From NCBI RefSeq assembly GCF_959029255.1, contig NZ_CAUFUE010000019.1, positions 31,770-95,769 of the forward strand: a stretch of DNA of 64,000 nt, written 5' to 3'. The translations under genes and the position numbers were made by a program. Positions 25,973 to 34,415 of this stretch are shown piece by piece. Under the pieces are notes generated by a model. It searched no databases and was not told the origin of the DNA. It saw only the letters and a list, made by a program, of their open reading frames with translations. Within the stretch, counting starts at the first letter, position 1; every line of letters starts with the position of its first letter. The DNA comes from an uncultured Bacteroides sp. (lineage in GTDB: Bacteria > Bacteroidota > Bacteroidia > Bacteroidales > Bacteroidaceae).

Positions 25973-26003
25973 TTGCCATTTGAAAAAACATTCAGTATAT
26001 TTG
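25973..26003 (+). promoter_or_regulatory. promoter of the AAA/DUF4143 ATPase gene
   Basis: TTG (25973-25975) and TATATTTG (25996-26003) are 20 bases apart, matching the Bacteroides promoter pattern. The ATG at 26023 leaves a leader of only about 14 bases. Confidence 0.65.
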
Positions 26004-26022
26004 TAAATAAACAAAAGATTAT

Positions 26023-27153
26023 ATGGAAACTATAAAGAGAATACTTCAGGAAAAGATAACAGACCGGATTGTCCCTGGTAAGGCTGTGTTGATTTTTGGT
26101 GCAAGGCGCGTAGGGAAAACCGTCATGATGCGGAAAATCGTGGATTCCTATCCAGGTAGGACGATGATGCTCAATGGCGAGGATTACGATACGCTGGCTT
26201 TGTTGGAAAACCGCACTGTGGCCAATTATCGGCATCTGCTGGAAGGTATCGATCTTTTAGCTATTGACGAGGCGCAAAATATTCCGCAGATTGGAAACAT
26301 CCTAAAGTTGATTGTCGATGAAATACCGGGAATAAGTGTATTAGCAAGCGGATCCTCTTCATTCGATTTGCAGAACAAAGCAGGTGAGCCATTGGTGGGG
26401 CGCAGTACTCAATTTCTCCTTACGCCCTTTTCCCAACGGGAAATTTCTCAAACCGAAACACTGCTTGAAACCCGGCAAAATCTTGAAGCACGCCTGATTT
26501 ATGGCTCCTATCCGGAAGTGGTGATGATGGATAACTTCGAGCGGAAAACGGACTATCTGCGTGATATTGTCGGGGCTTATTTGTTGAAGGATATTCTTGC
26601 AATAGACGGGTTGAAGAATTCAAGTAAAATGCGCGACCTGCTTCGATTAATCGCTTTTCAGTTAGGATGCGAAGTTTCTTATGACGAGTTGGGTAAACAA
26701 CTCGGCATGAGCAAGACCACCGTCGAGAAATATCTTGATTTGCTGGAAAAAGTATTTGTCGTCTATCGACTGGGTGCTTATTCGCGTAACCTGCGTAAAG
26801 AAGTGACGAAAGCCGGGAAGTGGTATTTTTACGATAATGGTATCCGTAATGCGATTATCGGAGCATTTTCACCCTTGGCAATCCGGCAAGATGTTGGGGC
26901 ATTGTGGGAAAACTACATCATTGGTGAGAGGCGTAAAGCGAATTTTAATGAAGGCTTGCATAAGGAGTTCTATTTTTGGCGTACCTATGACAAGCAGGAA
27001 ATCGACCTCATTGAAGAGCGGGCGGACAGTTTGACAGCCTTGGAGTTCAAATGGGGAAATAAGGTGCCTTCTGCTCCAAAAGTTTTTCAAGAGGCATATC
27101 CACAAGCAGCGTTTCATGTAGTGAATCGAGAAAATTATTTAGAATTTATATAG
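26023..27153 (+). CDS. ATP-binding protein, AAA_14 plus DUF4143
   Basis: A 376-residue P-loop ATPase with Walker A GARRVGKT (residues 26-33), Walker B LLAIDEAQNI near residue 80, and a sensor-like LASGSSSFDL. The C-terminal part, including a winged-helix-like YDELGKQLGMSKTTVEKYLDLLEKVFVVYRL and DNGIRNAIIGAF...LWENYI...FWRTYDKQEIDLIEE, is the DUF4143 region, whose end resembles a PD-(D/E)xK-type nuclease core. This family is widespread and variable in bacteria and archaea; its function is not known, and a role in DNA processing or defence is only a suggestion. It is a single-gene unit with its own promoter, flanked by repeats. Confidence 0.88.
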   Translation: METIKRILQEKITDRIVPGKAVLIFGARRVGKTVMMRKIVDSYPGRTMMLNGEDYDTLALLENRTVANYRHLLEGIDLLAIDEAQNIPQIGNILKLIVDEIPGISVLASGSSSFDLQNKAGEPLVGRSTQFLLTPFSQREISQTETLLETRQNLEARLIYGSYPEVVMMDNFERKTDYLRDIVGAYLLKDILAIDGLKNSSKMRDLLRLIAFQLGCEVSYDELGKQLGMSKTTVEKYLDLLEKVFVVYRLGAYSRNLRKEVTKAGKWYFYDNGIRNAIIGAFSPLAIRQDVGALWENYIIGERRKANFNEGLHKEFYFWRTYDKQEIDLIEERADSLTALEFKWGNKVPSAPKVFQEAYPQAAFHVVNRENYLEFI

Positions 27154-27187
27154 TATAATCAGTGATGTTTTACGTAAGTTCTTACTA

Positions 27188-27195
27188 TATTTGGC
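27188..27195 (+). promoter_or_regulatory. -7 promoter element of glutamine synthetase
   Basis: TATATTTG is followed by a leader of about 27 bases before the ATG at 27229. No clear -33 TTG is seen at the usual distance, which would fit activator-dependent transcription. Confidence 0.55.
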
Positions 27196-27228
27196 CTCTA
27201 CCTTACTAAAAACGAAAAACAACCTATT

Positions 27229-28731
27229 ATGAATCAAGAATTATCAATGAATGCCAACCAATTGGTGGCGTTTCTTCAGAAACCGGCTTCTGAGTTTACA
27301 AAAGAGGATATTATCTCTTTTATCAGGCAAAACGGTATCCGCATGGTTAATTTTATGTATCCTGCGGGCGACGGACGTTTGAAAACCCTGAACTTTGTTA
27401 TCACCGATGAGGCCTATCTGAATGCTATCCTTACTTGTGGCGAACGGGTGGATGGCTCCAGCCTCTTCTCTTTTATTGAAGCAGGCAGCAGTGACCTTTA
27501 TGTGATACCGCGTTTCCGCACCGCTTTTGTAGACCCGTTTGCCGAAATTCCTACATTGTCCATGCTTTGCTCTTTCTTTAATAAAGATGGAGAACCGCTG
27601 GAAAGTGCTCCCGAACATACGCTTCATAAAGCAAGCAAAGCGTTTACCGAAGTCACGGGGATGGAGTTTCAGGCCATGGGCGAACTGGAATATTATGTGA
27701 TAGCACCCGATGCAGGCATGTTCGAGGCAACCGACCAACGTGGTTACCATGAATCGGGTCCGTATGCCAAGTTCAATGAGTTCCGCACACAGTGCATGTC
27801 TTACATTGCGCAGGCAGGCGGGCAAATTAAATATGGGCACTCCGAAGTGGGCAACTTTACTTTGGACGGTTACATCTATGAGCAGAACGAGATTGAGTTC
27901 CTGCCCGTTCCCGTGGAGCAGGCTGCCGACCAGTTGATGCTTGCCAAATGGGTGATTCGCAACCTGGGTTATAAACATGGATACAATGTGACGTTTGCTC
28001 CTAAAATCACAGCCGGGAAAGCCGGTTCGGGGCTGCACATCCACATGCGCATCATGAAAGACGGGAAGAACCTGATGCTGAAAGACGGTGTTCTGTCCGA
28101 AACCGCTCGCAAAGCTATTGCGGGAATGATGGAGCTGGCTCCTTCCATCACTGCTTTCGGTAATACAAATCCTACTTCTTATTTCCGCCTTGTTCCTCAC
28201 CAGGAGGCGCCTACCAATGTTTGTTGGGGCGACCGCAACCGTTCCGTATTGGTACGTGTACCTCTCGGCTGGTCTGCCAAGACCGATATGTGCGTACTTG
28301 CAAACCCGTTGGAACCCGAAAGCCATTTCGATACCAGCATAAAGCAAACTGTGGAAATGCGCTCTCCCGATGGCTCAGCCGATTTGTATCAACTGCTTGC
28401 AGGGCTCACCGTGGCTTGCCGTTATGGTTTTGAACTGGAAAACGCGTTACAGATTGCCGAAAAGACGTATGTGAATGTGAATATCCACCAGAAAGAAAAT
28501 GAAGAGAAGTTGAAGTCGTTGGCGCAATTGCCGGACAGTTGTGAGGCTTCTGCCGACTGCTTGCAGCGGCAACGTGCCGTCTTTGAGCAATACAATGTAT
28601 TCAGCCCGGCGATGATAGATGGTATTCTCCGCAAACTTCGCAGCTATAATGACCGTACCTTGCGTGCCGACCTTGAAGGGAAGCCGGAAGCCATGCTGAA
28701 ACTGGTACATGAATATTTCCACTGCGGATAA
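27229..28731 (+). CDS. glnA: glutamine synthetase (about 500 residues)
   Basis: A 500-residue enzyme of the glutamine synthetase family, which joins ammonia to glutamate with ATP. Family motifs are the N-terminal beta-grasp (MVNFMYPAGDGRLKTLNF), metal-binding glutamates in GELEYY (152-154), the ATP/glutamate site GSGLHIHM (266-273) with its histidine, NPTSYFRLVPHQEAPT (about 314-329), and NRSVLVRVP (337-345) with the conserved arginines. Bacteroides also carries a much longer type III enzyme (GlnN); this one belongs to the shorter kind. It is monocistronic, convergent with the LpxA-like gene, with an inverted repeat between them. Confidence 0.92.
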   Translation: MNQELSMNANQLVAFLQKPASEFTKEDIISFIRQNGIRMVNFMYPAGDGRLKTLNFVITDEAYLNAILTCGERVDGSSLFSFIEAGSSDLYVIPRFRTAFVDPFAEIPTLSMLCSFFNKDGEPLESAPEHTLHKASKAFTEVTGMEFQAMGELEYYVIAPDAGMFEATDQRGYHESGPYAKFNEFRTQCMSYIAQAGGQIKYGHSEVGNFTLDGYIYEQNEIEFLPVPVEQAADQLMLAKWVIRNLGYKHGYNVTFAPKITAGKAGSGLHIHMRIMKDGKNLMLKDGVLSETARKAIAGMMELAPSITAFGNTNPTSYFRLVPHQEAPTNVCWGDRNRSVLVRVPLGWSAKTDMCVLANPLEPESHFDTSIKQTVEMRSPDGSADLYQLLAGLTVACRYGFELENALQIAEKTYVNVNIHQKENEEKLKSLAQLPDSCEASADCLQRQRAVFEQYNVFSPAMIDGILRKLRSYNDRTLRADLEGKPEAMLKLVHEYFHCG

Positions 28732-28763
28732 CGACAGACAAAATTAAATAGGTACTGAAATAA

Positions 28764-28837
28764 TCAGGCACGGATTTCGCGGATGGCATGCGGATTGATT
28801 TATATCTTTCCGCATAATCCGTGAAACCCGTGCCTGA
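28764..28837. repeat. nested inverted repeat (AGGCACGGATTTCGCGGA family)
   Basis: TCAGGCACGGATTTCGCGGA (28764-28783) pairs with its inverse at 28818-28837 (two mismatches), with an inner ATGCGGA/TCCGCAT pair (28788-28794 and 28809-28815). It lies between two convergent genes and may serve as a terminator in both directions, though there is no clear T-tract. It is the second member of the family at 6075 and 59926. Confidence 0.75.
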
Positions 28838-28900
28838 AAAAGTTTTTGATATCCTCAATACCCATCCTGAACGCTTCAAGCGCATGAGGTCTTATGAATT

Positions 28901-29668
28901 TTACTTCACAATCCCTTTGGACTCCTTGATGAAGTTGATGATATTGTGTATCTCATCACTCATGGGCACCTGGTCTTCAATCTTCTGCAAGGCGTCTTGT
29001 ATGCTGAAGTTGCCTTGATAAACCAAGCGGTAGGCATTTACGATGTGTCTCAATACACGTTCGGTGACCTGATGCTTATGTTGCAGCACCGCAGCATTGA
29101 TTCCGTGGTATTCTGCCGGGTTGCCATTCATGATGACGTAGGGCGGAACATCCTTTGAAATGCGGCAGCCTGCCTGAATCAGTACCCAGTTCCCGATATG
29201 GCAGTTCTGGTGCAGGATGACATTGCTGCTCAAAATAGTACAATCATCTATCCGGCATTCTCCGGCTACGGTAGTCTTGATGCCCAATACGCAATGATTG
29301 CCGATATGTACATCGTGACAGAGGTGTACTCCATCCATCAGGTAATTTTCATTACCGATACGAGTGGCGCCGCCTGCGTGAGTGGCGCGACTGACAACTA
29401 CGTTTTCGCGGATATCATTATTGTCGCCGATAATCAACTGGCTTTCCTCGCCCGAATAGTGGAAATCCTGCGGTGTAGTCCCCAACACGGCGCCGTGATG
29501 GATTTTGTTGTTATTCCCCATGTGAGTGCCTTTCAGAATCTTTGCACCGGACATGATGATACAGTTGTCACCGATTTCCACACCTTCTTCAATATATGCG
29601 AAAGGCTGGATGGTTACATTCTTACCGATTTTTGCGGCAGAATCTACAAATGCTAATGGACTAATCAT
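28901..29668 (-). CDS. lpxA: acyl-ACP--UDP-N-acetylglucosamine O-acyltransferase (LpxA-like)
   Basis: A 255-residue left-handed beta-helix acyltransferase built from hexapeptide repeats (IGKNVTI, IGDNCII, MGNNNKI, IGNHCVL and others), with HLCHDVHIGNHC holding the likely catalytic histidine and a C-terminal helical part (VTERVLRHIVNAYRLVYQ...ALQKIEDQ) as in LpxA. LpxA adds the first 3-hydroxyacyl chain to UDP-GlcNAc at the start of lipid A synthesis. Bacteroides normally has lpxA beside lpxD and lpxC-fabZ; this copy is instead 15 bases after an efflux operon, so it may be a second paralogue with another acyl specificity. A -7 box sits between it and the upstream gene. Confidence 0.85.
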   Translation of the reverse strand: MISPLAFVDSAAKIGKNVTIQPFAYIEEGVEIGDNCIIMSGAKILKGTHMGNNNKIHHGAVLGTTPQDFHYSGEESQLIIGDNNDIRENVVVSRATHAGGATRIGNENYLMDGVHLCHDVHIGNHCVLGIKTTVAGECRIDDCTILSSNVILHQNCHIGNWVLIQAGCRISKDVPPYVIMNGNPAEYHGINAAVLQHKHQVTERVLRHIVNAYRLVYQGNFSIQDALQKIEDQVPMSDEIHNIINFIKESKGIVK

Positions 29669-29683
29669 AATATCAAATTTAAA

Positions 29684-31075
29684 TTACTTTTCTCTTCCTC
29701 CTCCGAGCGCTTGATACAAGCTGACTACAGCCTGCATGCTGGCAAAGGTGTCGGATACTTCCGAAAGTTGCGCGCTGAGATAGGATTGCTCGGCAGACAG
29801 GACTTCCAGATAGGTTGACGTGCCTAATTTAAACAATTCTTTTGTATCTTCGGCTGCTTTGCGGGCGGAATTTACTTGAATATCGCGGGAAGCGGCTTTT
29901 TCCGTTATCATCTGATATTGGTACAAAGCGTTGCTTACTTCATTTCCGGCATTCAGCAGGGAAGTCTGGAACTGGATTTTGGCTTGTTCTTCCTGTGCTT
30001 TCGCCTGTTTCAGACGGGCGATGTTGGCGCCGCGATAGAACAGGGGCTGCGTCAGCGAGCCGATGGCGGAAGCCAGCAGTTTACCCGGATTGACGATGGC
30101 GGATCCGGCGCTGTTGGTCCAGCCTGCCGAACCGCTCAATGTAATCTGCGGATAGAAGGCGGCACGTGCGCTGTTGGTGTTGTAATACTTCGATGCCAAT
30201 GACATTTCGGCTGCTTTCACATCCGGGCGGTTGGATAACAACTGCAAGGGAATGCCGACGGAGAATTCTGACGGGAGTTGTTGTGCTTCCATTGTGCCGC
30301 GTGAGATGTTCTGCGCAGGCTGGTTCAGCATCAGGCACAATGCGTTTTCCGTTTCGCGGATGCTTTGATGGATGTCGGGCAGGGATGCCTTGACTTGCGC
30401 GTATGCGGTGCGGCTCTGTTCTACGGCAGCCGAAGTGACGCCAAAGATACCTGCGTCTTTCATCGCTTGCACCGTCTCCATATTTCTTTTCAGAATGTCT
30501 ACGGTACCTTCGGTTATTTGCAATTGGCGGTCGAGCATCAACAGCGTGTAGTACATATTAGCCACATTGGCAATGACTTGTGTCTGTACGGCTTGTTCGT
30601 AGAACTGGGTTTGCTTCAGGGAAACCTGTGCATTGCGTTTGGGATTGAGCAACTGGCCGAAGAGGTCGATTTGCCAACTTGCCGTCACGGGCAGTGAATA
30701 GGTTTGCGTTGCTTTACCCTTGTCCCAACTGCTTACGGTTCCTTGCGGGGAAAGTCCCAACATAGGAGCGTATGCCAGGCGTGCGGATATCAGTGCCGCT
30801 TGTGCCTGCTTCACGTTCAGGGCAGCGCTGCGAAGGTCGGCATTGTTTGCCAGTGCTTGCTCTATAAGCGTCTGCAACTGCGGGTCTGTGAATACCTCCC
30901 GCCAAGGCAGGTTTCCGAAGTTGGCAGTGTCTGAAGCGAGGGTATCGTTCACCGAGGCGGTGTCGCGATACAATCCTTCGGCAGTGATGTCATCGGGTCT
31001 GTCGTATGATTTGTAGATGTGGCAACTGCTCAGCAGAGCGGTCGCACACATCAGAGTTATAATTTGCTTCTTCAT
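29684..31075 (-). CDS. RND efflux outer-membrane lipoprotein (TolC/OprM family)
   Basis: A 463-residue outer-membrane channel. The frame is open to 31162, but the ATG at 31075 gives a lipoprotein signal (MKKQIITLMCATALLSSC) and is preferred. The two OEP repeats are visible (NLPWREVFTDPQLQTLIEQALANNADLRSAALNVKQAQAAL; SNRPDVKAAEMSLASKYYNTNSARAAFYPQITLSGSAGW), with the coiled helices and a LGGGREK end. It is the third gene of the acrA-acrB-tolC operon, forming the exit duct for the pump. A 25-bp-armed inverted repeat separates it from acrB. Confidence 0.93.
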   Translation of the reverse strand: MKKQIITLMCATALLSSCHIYKSYDRPDDITAEGLYRDTASVNDTLASDTANFGNLPWREVFTDPQLQTLIEQALANNADLRSAALNVKQAQAALISARLAYAPMLGLSPQGTVSSWDKGKATQTYSLPVTASWQIDLFGQLLNPKRNAQVSLKQTQFYEQAVQTQVIANVANMYYTLLMLDRQLQITEGTVDILKRNMETVQAMKDAGIFGVTSAAVEQSRTAYAQVKASLPDIHQSIRETENALCLMLNQPAQNISRGTMEAQQLPSEFSVGIPLQLLSNRPDVKAAEMSLASKYYNTNSARAAFYPQITLSGSAGWTNSAGSAIVNPGKLLASAIGSLTQPLFYRGANIARLKQAKAQEEQAKIQFQTSLLNAGNEVSNALYQYQMITEKAASRDIQVNSARKAAEDTKELFKLGTSTYLEVLSAEQSYLSAQLSEVSDTFASMQAVVSLYQALGGGREK

Positions 31076-31090
31076 AATTTTATTCCTTTT

Positions 31091-31170
31091 AATGAAGAAT
31101 GATGAATGAAGAATTTGGCTGCGCTCTGCAAATATGCCGCAAGGTAATTCTTCATTCTTCATTCTTCATT
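31091..31170. repeat. inverted repeat inside the efflux operon
   Basis: Arms at 31091-31115 (AATGAAGAATGATGAATG...) and 31146-31170 match as inverted copies at 24 of 25 positions around a 30-nt loop. It fills the acrB-tolC spacer and would form a strong hairpin in the operon mRNA, with no T-tract after it. Such an element could lower expression of the channel gene relative to the pump. Confidence 0.8.
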
Positions 31171-31176
31171 CTCAAT

Positions 31177-34100
31177 TTATTTAGTGTATTGCTCAATCTC
31201 AGGTTCTGCATCCGAGTTGTCCACATCGGCCCATTCCATCGGCTTGAATTTCTCTTGCAGATACTGGAAGGCCACGAATAAAGCGGGTACTATGAAAATC
31301 TGTAATATCATACCGATTAACATACCACCGATGGCCGATGTTCCCAGGGTGCGGTTACCATTGGCGCCTGCGCCGGAAGCCATCATCAACGGAATCAAAC
31401 CGACAATCATAGCCAAAGAGGTCATCAAGATAGGTCGCAAACGGGCGGCGGCACCCAATACGGCTGCCCATGTGATACTCATACCCATCTTACGACGGTC
31501 GAGGGCGAACTCAACAATCAAGATGGCGTTCTTTGCCAACAGACCCATCAACATAATCAATGCAATCTGCATATAGATGTCATTGGACATGGAGCCCATA
31601 ATCATCTTCAATACCGAGATATTGCCGATGGCGCTCATGCCGTTGACGAACAGGAAGCTACCGAGCAAACCGAACGGTATGGAGAGCAATACGGAAAGCG
31701 GCAGGATGTAGCTTTCGTATTGTGCACTCAGCAACAGGTAAACGAATACGAAGCAGAGCACGAAAATCAGGCCGGTGGTGCTGCCACTGGTTTCGGCCTC
31801 TTCACGAGCCATACCGCCAAGTTCGTAAGCGAAACCCGCAGGCAGGTTCTCTTTGGCAACCTCAGAAATAGCTGCCAACGCCTGACCGGAAGTGTAGCCG
31901 GTAGCCGGAGCAACCATTACCTTCATAGAGGTATAAAGGTTGAAACGGCTGATGATGTCCGGTCCGTATACCTTTTTAATGGAAACGAACTGGGTAATCG
32001 GCGCCATTTCGCTACCGTTGCGCACTTTGATGCTCGACAGAGATTCCAAGTTTTTGGTTGCGTTCGGTTCGGCCTGAATCATGACACGGTACATCTTACC
32101 AAAACTGTTGAAGTTGGAGGCATAAAGACCGCCGAAATATCCTTGCATAGTGCTGAGGATGTCACTTGGGCTGAGACCTGCTTTCTTACAAGCCGCTGCG
32201 TCGATATCGAGCATATATTGCGGGAAGTTAGGGTTGAAGCTGGTCTTTGCCGAATTGATTTCAGGACGTGCTTCCAGCGCGGCGATATAGTTGTTGACTA
32301 CATCGAAGAAGTGGTTCAGGTCACCACCGGTCTTATCCTGCATGTTCAATTCGATATCGCTGGATGCGGAATACCCCGGAATCATAGGAGGAGCGAAGAA
32401 TAATACCTGTGCTTCCTTGATAATCTTCTGCGCACGCATAAAGAGTGTGGCGTAGACAATCGTTGAGTTTTGCATGGTGGAACGTTCTTCCCAGTTCTTC
32501 AACTTGATGATGAGTGAACCGTAGGAAGGTCCCTGACCGCCAATGAAGCTAAAACCGGAGATTACCGTACGTGATTCTACTGCCGGGTCGGCAGCCACCA
32601 GACTGTCTACACGGTTCAATACTTGCATGGCACGTTCTTGTGATGTGCCCGGAGGCAGGGTCACTACACCCATAATTGTACCGGTATCTTCATTAGGTAC
32701 CATGCCGGAAGGGGTAATCTTCATGAAGAACACGAGCAGGATGATAGATGCTAACACGATGCCGCCGGTCAACCACTTCTTCTGGATGAAGAACAGCACA
32801 TGTTTCTTGTATTTCTTTACAATATTATCATAATGCGCATTGAAAGCGGTGTGGAAACGGCTGACGAATGTTGATTTCTTTTCACCGTGCTCCTCGTGCG
32901 GTTTCAGGAAGATGGCGCACAATGCCGGACTCAATGTCAATGCGTTCAAGGCGGAGAAGCCGATAGCGATAGCCATTGTCAGACCGAACTGACGATAGAA
33001 TGTACCTGCCGTACCACCCATGAAACTTACCGGAATAAACACGGACATCATGACGAGTGTAATAGAGATGATGGCACCGCCCAGTTCGTGCATGGCATCA
33101 ATGGATGCGGCCCTTGCCGATTTGTAACCCTGGTCGAGTTTGGCATGGACACCTTCGACGACGACTATGGCGTCATCGACTACGATTGCAATGGCGAGCA
33201 CCATCGCCGAAAGAGTCAATAAGTTGATACTGAAACCAATCAATTTCAGGACAAAGAATGTTGCAATCAATGCTACCGGAATAGCGATTGCCGGAATCAG
33301 CGTGGAACGCATGTCTTGCAAGAAGATGTACACCACGATGAACACGAGGATAAACGCCTCAATCAAAGTCTTTACTACCTCGTGGATAGAGGCGAACAGG
33401 AAGTCGTTGGCACTCTGGGCAATATTGATTTTCAAACCGGAAGGCAGTGTTTCGGAAGCTTTATGAAGTACGTTTTCCAAATCGCTGATGGTTTGTGTGG
33501 CATTACTTCCTGCCATCTGATATACGATACATGATACGGCTTTGTGACCGTTTACCGTATTGTTGAAGTTGTAGGACAGACGCCCGAGCTCGATTTCCGC
33601 TATGTCTTTCAGACGAAGCACTTCACCGTTTTCAAGGGCTTTGACAACAATGTTCTCGAACTCTTCGGGTTGCTGTAAACGTCCTTTATAACGGATAGTG
33701 TATTGGAAACTCTGATTGCCACGTTCACCAAACTGACCGGGAGCCGCTTCAATGTTTTGCTCTGCCAATACTCCGGCTATATCGTTGGGCACCAATTTGT
33801 ATTGTGCCATGACGTCAGGCTTCAACCAGATACGCATGGAGTAGTCCTGACCAAGCACGGTAGCATCACCTACACCATTTACACGTTTTACTTCAGGGAT
33901 AAGGTTGATGTTGGCATAGTTCTCTAGGAATTCAATGTTATATTGGTCATTCTCGTCATAGATGGAGAATACCATCAACATAGAGGTTTGACGTTTCTGC
34001 GTGGTTACACCGACTTTGGTTACTTCGGCAGGTAGCAGACCTTGTGCCATGGATACGCGGTTCTGTACGTTGACGGCCGCCATATCCGGATCGGTTCCTT

Positions 34101-34389
34101 GCTTGAAGTAAATGGAGATATCGGCAGAACCGTTGTTTGCGGCGTTGGAGGTCATGTACATCATGTTCTCCACACCATTGATTTGGTCCTCCAGCGGTGC
34201 GATGACGGAGTTCAATACCGTTTGAGCATTGGCACCCTGGTAGGTGGCGCGCACCGAAACGGTAGGAGGCGCAATGTCCGGGTATTGGGTGATAGGCAAC
34301 GTTGCCAGACCAATAAGTCCCAAAATAACTATCAGGATGGAGATTACCGTAGATAGTACCGGACGGTTAATAAAATTATCTAATTTCAT
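31177..34389 (-). CDS. RND multidrug efflux pump, inner-membrane subunit (AcrB/HAE1 family)
   Basis: A 1070-residue proton-driven transporter with twelve predicted membrane spans and two large periplasmic loops. It begins with the typical MKLDNFINRPVLSTVISILIVILGLIGL. Span 4 holds the proton-relay aspartate pair (VLAIAIVVDDAIVVVEGV), and the second half repeats the pattern (LMGLLAKNAILIVEFA). Other family marks are TQYPDIAPPTVSVRATYQGANAQTV and GFALTLS-like LTLSPALCAIFLKP. It pumps lipophilic compounds, bile salts or drugs through the tolC channel; the substrates cannot be told from sequence. It lies 26 bases after the adaptor gene. Confidence 0.96.
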   Translation of the reverse strand: MKLDNFINRPVLSTVISILIVILGLIGLATLPITQYPDIAPPTVSVRATYQGANAQTVLNSVIAPLEDQINGVENMMYMTSNAANNGSADISIYFKQGTDPDMAAVNVQNRVSMAQGLLPAEVTKVGVTTQKRQTSMLMVFSIYDENDQYNIEFLENYANINLIPEVKRVNGVGDATVLGQDYSMRIWLKPDVMAQYKLVPNDIAGVLAEQNIEAAPGQFGERGNQSFQYTIRYKGRLQQPEEFENIVVKALENGEVLRLKDIAEIELGRLSYNFNNTVNGHKAVSCIVYQMAGSNATQTISDLENVLHKASETLPSGLKINIAQSANDFLFASIHEVVKTLIEAFILVFIVVYIFLQDMRSTLIPAIAIPVALIATFFVLKLIGFSINLLTLSAMVLAIAIVVDDAIVVVEGVHAKLDQGYKSARAASIDAMHELGGAIISITLVMMSVFIPVSFMGGTAGTFYRQFGLTMAIAIGFSALNALTLSPALCAIFLKPHEEHGEKKSTFVSRFHTAFNAHYDNIVKKYKKHVLFFIQKKWLTGGIVLASIILLVFFMKITPSGMVPNEDTGTIMGVVTLPPGTSQERAMQVLNRVDSLVAADPAVESRTVISGFSFIGGQGPSYGSLIIKLKNWEERSTMQNSTIVYATLFMRAQKIIKEAQVLFFAPPMIPGYSASSDIELNMQDKTGGDLNHFFDVVNNYIAALEARPEINSAKTSFNPNFPQYMLDIDAAACKKAGLSPSDILSTMQGYFGGLYASNFNSFGKMYRVMIQAEPNATKNLESLSSIKVRNGSEMAPITQFVSIKKVYGPDIISRFNLYTSMKVMVAPATGYTSGQALAAISEVAKENLPAGFAYELGGMAREEAETSGSTTGLIFVLCFVFVYLLLSAQYESYILPLSVLLSIPFGLLGSFLFVNGMSAIGNISVLKMIMGSMSNDIYMQIALIMLMGLLAKNAILIVEFALDRRKMGMSITWAAVLGAAARLRPILMTSLAMIVGLIPLMMASGAGANGNRTLGTSAIGGMLIGMILQIFIVPALFVAFQYLQEKFKPMEWADVDNSDAEPEIEQYTK

Positions 34390-34415
34390 GTTATGTAGTA
34401 ATCAATCGTTAAACG

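Noticed and set aside
27244..28347. Long minus-strand frame of 367 codons
   Set aside because: It is fully antisense to glutamine synthetase, whose motifs are all present on the plus strand; the antisense translation has no protein-family features.
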